DNA of 44,305 nucleotides from Pseudomonadota bacterium (GTDB taxonomy: Bacteria; Pseudomonadota; Alphaproteobacteria; Caulobacterales; Caulobacteraceae). The stretch spans positions 1-44,305 of the forward strand of contig JAFEEA010000005.1 in the NCBI GenBank assembly GCA_018241335.1, read 5' to 3'. The notes under the pieces were generated by a model. It made no database searches. It worked only from the letters and a program-made list of their open reading frames with translations, and had not been told where the DNA came from. Position numbers and translations under genes: made by a program. Below, piece by piece: positions 1 to 12,035 of the stretch; the stretch's first letter is position 1; every line of letters starts with the position of its first letter.

Positions 1-140
1 TCCGGGTGATCCGGCGGGTAGTCCGCCTGGGCCCTCAACCGAATCAGGTTCAGCATGTGGATCGGCGTGTCGCGGGGCAGGGCCTTGAAGGCGTCGAACT
101 GGGTTCGGGTCGGATCGATGGAGCCCGCGGCGTCTGACAT
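1..140 (-). CDS. DUF1330 family protein, N-terminal part only
   Basis: The minus strand reads from an ATG at 138-140 off the window edge and gives about 46 residues starting MSDAAGSIDPTRTQFDAFKA and continuing with a segment containing HMLNLIRLRAQADYP. That opening is typical of the DUF1330 family of small ferredoxin-fold proteins, in which a LNL(I/V)R strand lies near the N-terminus. Function is not established for the family. The gene is transcribed divergently from the membrane protein that starts at 238. Most of the protein lies outside the window, so catalytic or binding residues cannot be judged. The family call rests on pattern recall over a short stretch. Confidence 0.6.
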   Translation of the reverse strand, partial: MSDAAGSIDPTRTQFDAFKALPRDTPIHMLNLIRLRAQADYPPDHP

Positions 141-237
141 TCTCGTTCCTCCCTGGCGGCCAGGTCGCGGGCCGCGTCTTTGCGTCGCAACCGGGTTAAC
201 CGTTTCTCGGCGAAACGGCGATAGCGTCCGCGCCGAC

Positions 238-666
238 ATGTACCTCGTGGTCATCCTCGCCCTCTTCGGCGCGGCGCTGGGCGCCTTCCTGCGGCCGCGA
301 CCGCTGGCCGTGGCCTTCGCCGGCGGACTGTCCGCGAGCCTGCGCCCGGCCCTGCTGTTCGTGGCCCACCTGACCGGCCAGGGCGACGACGCGCCGACCT
401 GGGCGGGCGCCGTGGAAAGGCTGATGGAATCGCCCTTCGCGAGCTATCTGGTGCTGATCGCCGCCGGCGTCGGGGCGTGCCTGTTCGCGGCCCTGCTGTG
501 CCTGATGTTCGAGGAAAAGCCGTCCAGGCCTTTCTGGATGCCCCAGGAAGGCGACGTCCGCCGCCGCGATCGGACCGGCCGCTTTGTAAGGGCGACTGAC
601 ATGATTGAGGAGCGCGCCATCCACAACCATGCCGAAGCGCGCGTCCGCGCGGCCTTCAATGGGTGA
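238..666 (+). CDS. Small membrane protein of unknown function
   Basis: This 142-residue protein has a hydrophobic N-terminus (about residues 1-20, MYLVVILALFGAALGAFL), a second weakly hydrophobic stretch near 25-45 and a clear membrane segment around 70-90 (SYLVLIAAGVGACLFAALLC). A charged, Arg-rich C-terminal tail of about 50 residues follows. The open frame extends upstream to 55, but there it is antisense to the divergent DUF1330 gene, so the ATG at 238 is the sensible start; no strong ribosome-binding site precedes it. I do not recognise a family. An inner-membrane protein with a cytoplasmic basic tail is the most that can be inferred. Confidence 0.6.
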   Translation: MYLVVILALFGAALGAFLRPRPLAVAFAGGLSASLRPALLFVAHLTGQGDDAPTWAGAVERLMESPFASYLVLIAAGVGACLFAALLCLMFEEKPSRPFWMPQEGDVRRRDRTGRFVRATDMIEERAIHNHAEARVRAAFNG

Positions 667-671
667 GATAA

Positions 672-699
672 TTGACAGGCTTCAGGACGAGACTAGAAA
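672..699 (+). promoter_or_regulatory. Sigma70-like promoter candidate
   Basis: TTGACA at 672-677 is followed after 16 bases by TAGAAA at 694-699, in an AT-rich stretch that is unusual here. It points toward the small secreted protein gene at 854. Downstream, at 721-736, ATCAG and CTGAT form 5-base arms around a 6-base spacer, and ATCAGTG occurs twice (721-727 and 735-741), which could be a regulator site. No expression evidence exists. Confidence 0.4.
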
Positions 700-853
700 A
701 ACGCGTTTGTTGGACATCTTATCAGTGATATCTGATCAGTGCTTAGTTCGGGGCTTGATCGCCGGTGGGGATATCGGCGGCCGCGTTCCCCCACGAATGC
801 TGACGTGATCCGAGCTGGTCTCCCCAGTCCCTGTTTTTGCCGGAGGTTTTCTC

Positions 854-1165
854 ATGAAATTGCGTACCTGGGCGGTCTGCGCCGCCCTGATGTTCGGCTC
901 GGCGGGTTCCGCCCTGGCCGACACGAACTACCTCGTGAAGCTCGAAGCGCCCGTTCCGTCGGCCATGAAGTTCATGGCGGCGCACGCGATGTGGAGCTGC
1001 GTGGCCTCGACCTGCGGGTCCGGCGGCGCCCCCGAAGAGTCCCTGTCGGTTCCGGCCTGCAAGGAACTGGCTAGGAAGGTGGGCAAGATCGTCTCCTACG
1101 GCGACACCACCCACAAGCTCTCGGCGGACGAGCTCGAGAAGTGCAACACGGCGGCCAGCCACTGA
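854..1165 (+). CDS. Small secreted protein, CC_3452-like family
   Basis: The 103-residue product begins with a clear signal peptide (MKLRTWAVCAALMFGSAGSALA, cleavage after ALA near residue 22). The mature part of about 80 residues has four cysteines (in WSCVASTCGS, PACKEL and EKCNT), which suggests two disulfides in the periplasm. A GGAGG ribosome-binding site sits at 842-846, 7 bases before the ATG. The pattern resembles a family of short periplasmic proteins common in Caulobacterales and sphingomonads, for which I know no biochemical role. It is monocistronic: a promoter candidate lies upstream and a hairpin terminator follows at 1189. Confidence 0.7.
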   Translation: MKLRTWAVCAALMFGSAGSALADTNYLVKLEAPVPSAMKFMAAHAMWSCVASTCGSGGAPEESLSVPACKELARKVGKIVSYGDTTHKLSADELEKCNTAASH

Positions 1166-1188
1166 TCCTGGTTGACGTCGAGTGATCT

Positions 1189-1217
1189 GGGGCGGCGCCG
1201 AAAGGCCCGCCCTTTTT
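1189..1217 (+). terminator. Rho-independent terminator
   Basis: GGGCGG (1190-1195) pairs with CCGCCC (1207-1212) and is followed directly by five T residues (1213-1217). It lies 24 bases after the stop of the small secreted protein gene and separates it from the atp operon. The remaining stretch 1218-1440 holds no gene and presumably carries the atp promoter, but no clear -35/-10 pair is seen. Confidence 0.7.
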
Positions 1218-1440
1218 CATTCGTGGCGGGCGCGCCATATTGGCGCAACACCGTTTTCAACAAGGGCCGGCGCCTTGGTTGCGGCGCCCAACATCGCGTG
1301 CTATCAGGCGCGCGGCTTCGGGCTAGGGGGCTCTACGCAGCCCCTCAAGTCCAGGTGCTTTCTCAAGCGCATTCAAGCCTTTATGTCGGGTTCGGGCGAC
1401 TGCCCCAAGCCGGCGTTGTGATTACACCGGGCGGATCAAA

Positions 1441-3535
<2,095 letters not shown>

Positions 3536-3559
3536 GGACGGCCGGAACCCGCAAAAGCC

Positions 3560-4429
3560 ATGGCCAGCCTCAAGGAACTGCGCAACCGGATTGCCAGCCT
3601 GCAGTCCACGCAGAAGATCACCAAGGCGATGCAGATGGTCGCGGCCGCCAAGTTGCGCCGCGCCCAGGACGCCGCCCAGAACGCCCGGCCCTACGCCGCG
3701 CGGATGGCCGGCGTGATCGCCAACCTGGCCGCCGGCGTCTCCGGGCCCGGCGCGCCCAAGCTGCTGGTCGGCACGGGCTCGGACCAGCGCCACCTGGTGG
3801 TGGTCGCGACTTCCGACCGCGGCCTCGCCGGCGGCTTCAACTCCTCCATCGTGCGCCTGGCGCGCGAGCGGATCGCCAGCCTCATCGCGGCCGGCAAGGA
3901 CGTGAAGGTCATCGTGGTCGGCCGCAAGGCCCGCGACCAGCTGAAGCGCTTCTACGGCGACCGCTACGTGGCGGTGTTCGAGGCCGGCCTGCCGACCCTC
4001 GGCAGCGCCCAGCCCGTGGCCGACAAGATCCTGGAGCTGTTCGAGGCCGGCGAGATCGACGTGGTGTCGCTGGTCTACAGCCGCTTCAAGTCGGTGGTCA
4101 GCCAGACCCCGATCGTCCGCCAGCTGATCCCGGCCCAGGTCGACGAGGGCGCGCCCAAGGTCGACCTCAAGGGCGCCGGTTACGAATACGAGCCGGACGA
4201 GGAGACCATCCTCGCCACCCTGTTGCCGCGCAACGTCACCGTCCAGGTCCTGGCCGCCATGCTGGAGAACCAGGCCGGCTTCTTCGCCGCCCAGATGACG
4301 GCGATGGACAACGCCACGCGCAACGCCGGCGACATGATCAATTCGCTGAACATCATCAAGAACCGCACCCGCCAGGCGCAGATCACCAAGGAGCTGATCG
4401 AGATCATCTCCGGCGCCGAAGCGCTCTAG
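3560..4429 (+). CDS. atpG: ATP synthase F1 subunit gamma
   Basis: Subunit gamma is the rotating central shaft of F1. The 289-residue protein shows both diagnostic ends: the N-terminal coiled-coil helix ([20 protein letters not shown], residues 7-26) and the C-terminal helix (around 250-289, [20 protein letters not shown]) that together form the shaft. The middle alpha/beta domain (about 75-210) is intact. It lies third in the operon, 24 bases after atpA and 23 before atpD. Nothing unusual was seen. Confidence 0.97.
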   Translation: MASLKELRNRIASLQSTQKITKAMQMVAAAKLRRAQDAAQNARPYAARMAGVIANLAAGVSGPGAPKLLVGTGSDQRHLVVVATSDRGLAGGFNSSIVRLARERIASLIAAGKDVKVIVVGRKARDQLKRFYGDRYVAVFEAGLPTLGSAQPVADKILELFEAGEIDVVSLVYSRFKSVVSQTPIVRQLIPAQVDEGAPKVDLKGAGYEYEPDEETILATLLPRNVTVQVLAAMLENQAGFFAAQMTAMDNATRNAGDMINSLNIIKNRTRQAQITKELIEIISGAEAL

Positions 4430-4449
4430 ATTCGAAAGAAGAGAGTTAG

Positions 4450-5990
<1,541 letters not shown>

Positions 5991-5991
<1 letters not shown>

Positions 5992-6254
5992 TGGCCGAGA
6001 AACTGCACTTCTCCCTGGTCTCGCCCGAGCGCGAACTGTTCTCCGGACAGGTCGACCAGGTGGACGCGCCGGGCTCCGAAGGTGACTTCGGGGTCCTGGC
6101 CGGTCATGCTCCGTTCATGACCGCTCTGAAAGAAGGGCGTGTCACCGTCTACAACGAGAACCAGAAGAAGGTTTACGAGGTTCGCGGCGGCTTTGCCGAC
6201 GTTACGCCCGAAGGCTTCACCATCCTGGCGGAACAAGCGGCGGAAGTGCTCTAA
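5991..6254 (+). CDS. atpC: ATP synthase F1 subunit epsilon, short form
   Basis: Epsilon sits at the foot of the gamma shaft and contacts the c-ring. The 87-residue protein contains only the N-terminal beta-sandwich domain (MAEKLHFSLVSPERELFSGQ at 1-20, GDFGVLAGHAPFMTALKEG at about 33-51). The C-terminal helical hairpin present in the usual 130-140 residue subunit is absent, and the stop follows directly after EQAAEVL. The frame is clean and starts on the last base of the atpD stop. In alphaproteobacteria inhibition of ATP hydrolysis is known to be done by a separate zeta subunit, which fits loss of the inhibitory hairpin here. Confidence 0.93.
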
Positions 6255-6359
6255 TCGAGCGCCTGATGGGGAATCCCTGGCGCCGGCGGGTGCGAAGGGA
6301 TTAACAGCGAAGCGGCCGGCGACGGTCGCCGAGCAGCGAGACTTAGGGATGAAGACTTC

Positions 6360-7151
6360 ATGCGCCTAGCGTTCTTCAGCGCGATCGTGGTCACCGCCGC
6401 CATGGCCGGGGCCGCCATGGCCCAGACCGCCCCCGTCACCGACCAAGGCGCCGCCGCCACGCCCGCCCCGCCTCCTCCGCCGCCGGCCGCCGCCCCGGCG
6501 ACACCGGCCGCTCCTTCCGCTCCGGCGACGCCAGCGGCTCAAGCGCCCGCGCCGGCGGCCCCCGCCACGGCGGCGCCCAGCGCACCCGCCGGAACGACGC
6601 CGCAGCCCGCCGCCGCGCCCGCGGCCCCGGCCGTGGCTGAACCGCCTCCGCCGCCCCCGCCTCCTCCTCCGCCGCCTCCCCCGCCCCCGCCGCCGACCGA
6701 CCCGGCCGCGATCTCGGCGATCAGCGTGCTGGAAAAGATGTGCATCCCGGCCGCCGGCGGCGGCGACTGGAACGCCCTGGCCAAGTCCAACGGCATGAAG
6801 AAGTCCGGCGACGGCTGGATCCTCAAAGGCCCGACGGCCCAGTTCAAGGTGAACCCGCCCGGGTCCAACCCCAACACCTGCATCGTCGACATCGTCCACC
6901 CGGCCGATCCCAACGCGCCGATCATCGTGGCCCTGCACAACTGGGCGACCTACGGCCACGGCTATTCGCTGTACCGGAACGACAAGAACGTCTCGAGCGG
7001 CACGGAATTCACCACCCGCTCCTGGGAGAACACCGAGGACGGCAAGGCCTACGCCCTGGTCTTCACGACCATGCGCAAGGCTGACGGCACCCCTGCCAAG
7101 GGCGCCTCAGACACCTCGCAGATGATCTACAGCGTCAACAAAGCGCCCTGA
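6360..7151 (+). CDS. Proline-rich secreted protein of unknown function
   Basis: The 263-residue protein has a signal peptide (residues 1-21, ending AMA before Q22), a long Ala/Pro linker (about 30-94), an uninterrupted run of 18 prolines (95-112) and a folded C-terminal domain (about 115-263). That domain has two cysteines (128 and 174) and aromatic-rich segments such as NWATYGHGYSLYRND near 194-208. The pattern suggests an exported protein whose rigid linker spans the peptidoglycan or displays the domain away from the membrane. I do not recognise the domain. It starts 105 bases after atpC; its stop overlaps by one base the start of the following membrane protein gene. Confidence 0.75.
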   Translation: MRLAFFSAIVVTAAMAGAAMAQTAPVTDQGAAATPAPPPPPPAAAPATPAAPSAPATPAAQAPAPAAPATAAPSAPAGTTPQPAAAPAAPAVAEPPPPPPPPPPPPPPPPPPTDPAAISAISVLEKMCIPAAGGGDWNALAKSNGMKKSGDGWILKGPTAQFKVNPPGSNPNTCIVDIVHPADPNAPIIVALHNWATYGHGYSLYRNDKNVSSGTEFTTRSWENTEDGKAYALVFTTMRKADGTPAKGASDTSQMIYSVNKAP

Positions 7152-7393
7152 TGAGCGCCTGGGAGGCGGCGGGGCTGGTGGGCGTGCTCACCACCCTGGC
7201 CGCCTACGCCCTCGTCCAGCTGCACCGCCTGAACGCCGTCGGCGCCACGGCCCTTTGGATGAACTTCCTGGGGTCCAGCCTGATCCTGGTGTCCCTGTCC
7301 CAGCACTTCAACCTGTCGGCCGCCGCCATAGAGGCGGCCTGGGCGGCCATTTCGCTGTTCGGCCTGGTGCGGGTCCTGCTCAGGCGGCGTTGA
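7151..7393 (+). CDS. Small integral membrane protein, CBU_0592-like
   Basis: The 80-residue product has three hydrophobic segments (about 5-22, 30-48 and 58-76) joined by short loops, with a basic C-terminus (VLLRRR). The sequence around LVQLHRLNAVGATALWMNFL resembles the small CBU_0592-like membrane domain found alone or fused to other proteins; no function is known to me. Its ATG overlaps the stop of the proline-rich protein gene (TGATG), so the two are probably cotranslated. Its 3' end overlaps the convergent hydrolase gene by 14 bases. Confidence 0.7.
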   Translation: MSAWEAAGLVGVLTTLAAYALVQLHRLNAVGATALWMNFLGSSLILVSLSQHFNLSAAAIEAAWAAISLFGLVRVLLRRR

Positions 7394-8147
7394 GGGCGGC
7401 CAGGCCTCCCAGCCAGGCCAGGCTGGCCTCGGCCACGGCTTCCCAGCCCGGCTCGGCCGGCAGCCAGTGGCTCATCTCGTCGAACACCCGCACCTCGCCG
7501 CCCAGGCGCGATGTTGTCTGGCGCACGGTCGCCGGCGGGTGCACGGCGTCACGGCCGCCGGCGATGGCCAGCACGGGCGCGCGGATGGCGCGCGCGGAGA
7601 CCAGGGTCGTGGCGAAGGGGTCCAGCCACCAGTTCAGCGTCTCCCACAGCGCCCGCCCGCTCTCGGGGGTCATCTTGGCGAAGGCCTCGCGCCGCTCGGC
7701 GGCCGGCAAGCGGTCGAAGCTGTAGCGGCGGGCGGACGGGTAGTCGGGATCGATGGCCATGGTCCAGTACGGGCCGAGCGCATAGAGGCTGACGGCCGAC
7801 ACCGCCTCTTCCAGCGTCACGCCGGTGACGCCCCATGGCGCGGACGGCGCCAGCAGCACCAGGGCGGCGGGACGAACCCGCGCCGCCGCCAGCTGCGCCA
7901 CCAGCCCGCCCAGGGAATGGCCGACCAGGACAGGCGGCGCGTCCAGAGCTTCGCACGCCTTGGCCACGGCGCGGGCGTAGTCGCTCATGGAAAGGCCCGT
8001 GACCGCCCCGGGCCGGGCGCCGCGCTCATGGCCGGGCAGGTCGATCGCCAGGACCTGGTGGCCCGCCGCCTCGAAGGGCCGCCGGAACTGGTCGAAGATC
8101 CAACCGCCGCAGAAGGCGCCATGAACCATCACAATGGGTGCGGGCAA
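7380..8147 (-). CDS. Alpha/beta hydrolase
   Basis: This 255-residue protein is a complete alpha/beta-hydrolase-fold enzyme, probably an esterase or related hydrolase acting on a small substrate. It has the oxyanion-hole HG motif (VMVHGAFCGGWIF, 6-18), the strand-turn IDLPGHERG (35-43), and the nucleophile elbow GHSLGG (76-81, Ser78). A candidate acid is in AGGRDAVHPP and the catalytic His in FDEMSHWLPAEPGW near the C-terminus. Substrate cannot be inferred. It is convergent with the small membrane protein gene and lies downstream of rppH on the same strand, separated by about 105 bases, so it may be transcribed independently. Confidence 0.85.
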   Translation of the reverse strand: MPAPIVMVHGAFCGGWIFDQFRRPFEAAGHQVLAIDLPGHERGARPGAVTGLSMSDYARAVAKACEALDAPPVLVGHSLGGLVAQLAAARVRPAALVLLAPSAPWGVTGVTLEEAVSAVSLYALGPYWTMAIDPDYPSARRYSFDRLPAAERREAFAKMTPESGRALWETLNWWLDPFATTLVSARAIRAPVLAIAGGRDAVHPPATVRQTTSRLGGEVRVFDEMSHWLPAEPGWEAVAEASLAWLGGLAALNAA

Positions 8148-8252
8148 ACTTTGGTCCTCTGGCGACTGGCCTTCAGCGGATCGACCTTGGCACGGCCCCG
8201 TCGGCGGAAGAAGCCCGTTCGCGCCAGGGGACGGCTGCGCGGCGGGCGCGCA

Positions 8253-8732
8253 TCAAGGGACGGTCCGGGTCAGGGGTTCGAAGGCGTCAATGACCTGGCG
8301 ATAGGCTTCGCGCTTGAACGGAACGACGGTCTCCATCGCCTCGGCGATGTCGGCCCAGCGCCAGGCGTCGAACTCCACCTCGCCATGCGCCTCCAGGTCG
8401 ATCTCGGCATCCGCGCCGGTGAAGCGCATGGCGAACCACACCTGCTTCTGGCCCTTCCAGCCCTTGGCGACCTTCGAGCCCGTATGCTCCGGCGGAAAGG
8501 CGTAGGTGATCCAGCCTTCGGTGCGCGCGATCAGCGTGGCGGAGGTGACGCCGGTCTCTTCGGCCAGCTCGCGGAAGGCGGCGTCGGCCAGGTCCTCGCC
8601 GGCGTCCACGCCCCCTTGCGGGAACTGCCAGTTGAAGGGGCCGTCGGTCTTGGCGCGGCGGCCGAGCCACACCTTGCCGTCGCCGCGGATCAGGACCACC
8701 CCGACGTTCGGCCGAAAGCAGGTCAGGTCCAT
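8253..8732 (-). CDS. rppH: RNA pyrophosphohydrolase (Nudix)
   Basis: RppH removes pyrophosphate from the 5' triphosphate end of mRNAs and starts their decay. The 159-residue protein fits the family length. It begins with the typical FRPNVGVVLIRGDGKVWLG, has the QFPQGGVD lead-in and a complete Nudix box at about 40-62 (G40, E46, then RELAEETG at 54-61), and ends with the conserved WRWADIAE and FKREAYRQV segments. Related Nudix enzymes that cleave dinucleoside polyphosphates are the main alternative, since the older IalA/NudH naming overlaps. It lies 10 bases downstream of the polysaccharide deacetylase gene and is probably cotranscribed with it. Confidence 0.93.
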   Translation of the reverse strand: MDLTCFRPNVGVVLIRGDGKVWLGRRAKTDGPFNWQFPQGGVDAGEDLADAAFRELAEETGVTSATLIARTEGWITYAFPPEHTGSKVAKGWKGQKQVWFAMRFTGADAEIDLEAHGEVEFDAWRWADIAEAMETVVPFKREAYRQVIDAFEPLTRTVP

Positions 8733-8742
8733 GAGGCTCAGC

Positions 8743-9921
8743 TCAGCGCCGCGCCATCACCGCCGAGGCGGGGGCGAGCTGATAGCCGCGCGCCGACAGT
8801 CCGGCCGCCCACTTGGCGGCCTCGTCCAGCGTCACCGGATAGGCGAAGCCCGAGCCGAGGGCCCGGCCGGTGCGCGAGGCCTGGGTCTCAAGGGCCGAGA
8901 GCTGCTGCTCGATGGCCTCGGCGGCCAACTGGCTGTCGATGATCCGGTCGGCGGAGGCGCGGGGCACGCCGCCGCCCGTGCGGTTGGCCGAGCCGTCGTC
9001 GATGAAGGCCAGGCCATGGTTCTTGAGCGATCCGGTGAAGGCGGACATGGCGGCTGGGTTGGCCATGAACTTGGAGCCCAGGTAGTTGGTAAGGCCGAAG
9101 TAGCCGCTGGCCCGCGACATCAGCCAGTCCAGTTTGTGGCCGTTCTCGTCCGGCCGCGCGTCGGCCAACAAGGTGTAGGGGCCAGGGTCGTTGTCGGGAT
9201 AGTCCTTGGGCTCCATGGGCGTTTCCAGAAGCACCTCATGGCCCGCCGCGCGCGCCATGTCGATCCAGGCCTGGAGCCCGTCGGCGTAGGGCACGAAGGA
9301 CAGGGTGACCTCGGCCGGCAGGGTCTCGATGGCCTGGCGCGTGGCCTTGGCGTTGAGGCCGAGGCCGCCGATGACCAGGGCCACCCGCGGATGCCCGTCA
9401 GGCGTGAAGGGGCGGGCGTAGGCCTGGGCGGCGGTGGTCCCGTCCGGGCCGATGACTGGCAAGGGGCCGCCCGGGCCGGGGGCGGAAAGCGCCGCGATCG
9501 GCGCCTGGGGCAGGCCGGGACCGTTGGACAGGGGCGCCGCGCCGGCCGCGTAGCCGCCGCTGCCCGGGAAGCTGATCACCGCCTGGCCGTTCATCGGGCC
9601 GGCGTCGGCGTAGCCCCGGGCGTCGTCGGAGAACTGCACCGTGGCGTCGTCCAGGGGCGCCTCGGGCGCGCCGTCGGCGGGCAGGGCCTGTTTCCAGCCC
9701 GGCGGGCCGCTGGTCTCGCCGATGTGCGCCAGGGACAGGCGCACCACCGGCGTGCCGGCCTTGGGGTCTCCGGTCATGGCGATCAGGGCCGCGGCCAGGA
9801 CGGCGAACAGCGCCGCCGCGCCGCCGACGCTGAGGTACGGGTTGGCGAGGACGGCGGCGAACGGTCCACCCGGCTGGGGCGGCGTCGGCAGGACGGTCGG
9901 TGGCGGCGGCTTGGCGAACAT
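8743..9921 (-). CDS. Divergent polysaccharide deacetylase family protein
   Basis: The 392-residue protein has a Pro-rich N-terminus, a membrane anchor (about 35-55, VGGAAALFAVLAAALIAMTG), an Ala/Pro/Gly-rich linker of about 110 residues, then a C-terminal domain starting near HPRVALVIGGLGLNAKATRQ. That domain is the divergent polysaccharide deacetylase (DUF610) fold, with the family segments LSFVPYADG and EVLLETPMEP. These proteins lie in the periplasm, and their genes are commonly found beside ctpA and envC homologues. I chose the ATG at 9921, since residues encoded upstream of it (up to 9984) look non-conserved; that upstream ATG has an AAGGGC site and cannot be excluded. Confidence 0.82.
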   Translation of the reverse strand: MFAKPPPPTVLPTPPQPGGPFAAVLANPYLSVGGAAALFAVLAAALIAMTGDPKAGTPVVRLSLAHIGETSGPPGWKQALPADGAPEAPLDDATVQFSDDARGYADAGPMNGQAVISFPGSGGYAAGAAPLSNGPGLPQAPIAALSAPGPGGPLPVIGPDGTTAAQAYARPFTPDGHPRVALVIGGLGLNAKATRQAIETLPAEVTLSFVPYADGLQAWIDMARAAGHEVLLETPMEPKDYPDNDPGPYTLLADARPDENGHKLDWLMSRASGYFGLTNYLGSKFMANPAAMSAFTGSLKNHGLAFIDDGSANRTGGGVPRASADRIIDSQLAAEAIEQQLSALETQASRTGRALGSGFAYPVTLDEAAKWAAGLSARGYQLAPASAVMARR

Positions 9922-10047
9922 GGAACGCGATTCTGGAGAGGCGATCCCAGGCTCGCGGGATATAGTTAATGAAGGGAAAAGCATGGCCCTTCAGCCGCCA
10001 TTCGGCGCCCTCGAAACGCGCACGCCACGGTGCGCCGATCGTCGCGG

Positions 10048-10458
10048 CTAGCCGTGCTCGGCCCATTTCACGCAGGCCAGGTCGCCTTCCTGGCACTCGA
10101 CCTGCTGCTTGAGGTCGTTCACCCGCGTCTCCGTTCGGTCGGCCTTGCAGTCCGCGACGAGCATCGGCCACGCTGAGCCGCCGCGGGCGCCGGCCGCCTG
10201 GTAGGCGCAGTCCGCCTCACGATAGGCGAGCCAGGCGCGTTGGCTGCGCCGCAGGGCCGCTCGTTGAGCTGGCGTGTAGCGGCCGTCGAGGGTGGCGATC
10301 TGGGAGGCCATCTGTCGCTCGGACGCCTTGAGGCGCGCCCCGGCGTCCCGGTTCATCCCGGCCTGGGTCTGGGGTTGCGTCCGAGATTGCGTCTTGGCGT
10401 TCGTTGTCGCCGAAAGCGCCAGCGCTCCCACAACCAGGATCAGACGGCCGACTCGCAT
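10048..10458 (-). CDS. LprI-like (DUF1311) secreted protein
   Basis: The 136-residue product has a signal peptide (MRVGRLILVVGALALSATTNA, cleavage near 21), a short Gln/Thr linker and the LprI/DUF1311 domain. The domain signature is clear: RAALRRSQRAWLAYREADC at about 86-104, followed by ADCKADRTETRVNDLKQQVE. Conserved cysteines probably form disulfides. Some members of this family inhibit lysozyme; most have no known role. It lies between ctpA and the deacetylase gene on the same strand but with gaps of about 90-125 bases on each side, so it may be a later insertion into that string. Confidence 0.82.
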   Translation of the reverse strand: MRVGRLILVVGALALSATTNAKTQSRTQPQTQAGMNRDAGARLKASERQMASQIATLDGRYTPAQRAALRRSQRAWLAYREADCAYQAAGARGGSAWPMLVADCKADRTETRVNDLKQQVECQEGDLACVKWAEHG

Positions 10459-10548
10459 GCGCTCCCCCCGCTTCTTGCCGAAGAGAACAAAAATAGCAAG
10501 CCGATTGCGGCGCGCGAGTCCAAGTTGGCGCAGGCGCCGACCGTCTGG

Positions 10549-11970
10549 CTAGTTGGACTTGGGCGCCGGCGCGGGCTTGGCGTCTTCCGGCTTGCCGGCC
10601 GACAGGCGGGCGGCGCGGACCGCCGCGGCCTCGGCCAGGGTGGCCGTGGGCTTGGGCAGCTTGGGCGTGGCGGCGACGGAGCCGTACTTCAGCACGTCCA
10701 GGCCGCGGGTGAGCTGGAAGTCGCCCTTCTTTTCGTCGAAGGCCGCGGGCGGCGCCTCGGCGGGTTGGTGGGCGCCCCTGCGCTCCTTGCCCTCGTCGGC
10801 GTTGAGCGCGTTGCGGAAGCTGGCCTCGCTGAACTGGAAGGCCTGGTTGGCCACCGCCTGGGCTTCCTCGCGGGTGGAGGCGACCTCCAGGTCCGGGGTG
10901 ATGCCGGTGCGCTGGATCGAACGTCCGGACGGCGTGTAGTAGCGCGCCGTGGTCAGCTTGACCGCCCCGTCGAGGCCGCCGCGCAGCGGGATCACTGTCT
11001 GCACCGAGCCCTTGCCAAAGCTGGTCAGGCCCACGAGCTCGGCGCGGTGACGGTCCTGCAGGGCGCCGGCGACGATCTCGGAGGCCGAGGCCGAGCCAGA
11101 GTTGATCAGCACCACAAGATGGGCGCCGCCGGTGATGTCGCCGTGCGGCTTGGCGTTGTAGCGCTCGATGTCCTTGGGATCGCGGCCGCGCTGGGAGACC
11201 ACTTCGCCGCCATCCAGGAACAGGCCGGCCACGCCGACCGCCTGGTCGAGCAGGCCGCCGGGGTTGTTGCGCAGGTCGAGGACGTAGCCCTTGATGTTGG
11301 GGTTCTTGGCCTTGAGCTGCTCGATGGCCGCGCGCATCTCGTCGGTGGCCTTCTCGTTGAAGCTCGACAGCCGCAGATAGCCGTAGTCGCCTTCCGCGCG
11401 GAACGTCACCGACTTGGGCTGGATGATCTCGCGCACCAGCTTGACGTCGAAGGGATCGGTCTTCTCGCGAGCGATGGTGATGGTGACCATCTCGCCGGGC
11501 TTGCCGCGCATCTGCTTGACCGCGTCGTTGACGGTCAGGCCGAGCACGCTCTGGCCGTTGACGGCGGTGATGTAGTCTCCGGCCTTGACGCCGGCGCGAG
11601 CCGCGGGGGTCCCGTCGATCGGCGAGATGACCTTGATGACGCCGTCTTCGCTGGTGATCTCGATGCCCAGGCCGCCGTACTCGCCGCGCGTCTGGTCCTG
11701 CATGTCCGAGAAGGCCTCGGCGTTCAGGTAGTTGGAGTGCGGGTCCAGTGACGAAAGCATGCCGTCGAGGGCCGACTCGATGAGCTTCTTGTCGTCCACG
11801 GGCGTGACGTACTGGCGCTCGACGGTGTCCAGCACGTCGCCGAACAGCTCGAGCATATGGTAGGTCTGGGCCCTGGGTTCGGGCGTCGCCCGGGCGGACT
11901 GGCTCACATAGGCCATGGACCCCGCCCCGAGGACGAAGGCCGACGCGCCGATCAGGAAGTACTTTCTCAT
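10549..11970 (-). CDS. ctpA: Carboxy-terminal processing protease, S41 family
   Basis: CtpA is a periplasmic serine protease that trims or degrades envelope proteins, often peptidoglycan hydrolases. The 473-residue protein has an N-terminal signal or anchor (1-28), a helical region, a PDZ domain (about 98-180, with GGLGIEI and GVKAGDYITAVNG) and the S41 catalytic core. The Ser/Lys pair is visible: Ser295 in NSGSASASEI (290-299) and Lys320 in SFGKGSVQ, 25 residues apart as in characterised CtpA/CtpB enzymes. The C-terminal part beyond about 380 is low-complexity (Ala/Pro/Lys). Its gene follows the LytM factor gene by 65 bases on the same strand, a conserved pairing in alphaproteobacteria. Confidence 0.95.
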   Translation of the reverse strand: MRKYFLIGASAFVLGAGSMAYVSQSARATPEPRAQTYHMLELFGDVLDTVERQYVTPVDDKKLIESALDGMLSSLDPHSNYLNAEAFSDMQDQTRGEYGGLGIEITSEDGVIKVISPIDGTPAARAGVKAGDYITAVNGQSVLGLTVNDAVKQMRGKPGEMVTITIAREKTDPFDVKLVREIIQPKSVTFRAEGDYGYLRLSSFNEKATDEMRAAIEQLKAKNPNIKGYVLDLRNNPGGLLDQAVGVAGLFLDGGEVVSQRGRDPKDIERYNAKPHGDITGGAHLVVLINSGSASASEIVAGALQDRHRAELVGLTSFGKGSVQTVIPLRGGLDGAVKLTTARYYTPSGRSIQRTGITPDLEVASTREEAQAVANQAFQFSEASFRNALNADEGKERRGAHQPAEAPPAAFDEKKGDFQLTRGLDVLKYGSVAATPKLPKPTATLAEAAAVRAARLSAGKPEDAKPAPAPKSN

Positions 11971-12035
11971 GTGACCGCTATCACTCCCGTGCGCGCCTGA
12001 ATTAAGGCGCGGGTCCTTAAGATTCGCCCCACCAA

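Noticed and set aside
7467..8942. Long plus-strand frame across the hydrolase and rppH genes
   Set aside because: It covers two well-supported minus-strand genes and has no domain or ribosome-binding site.
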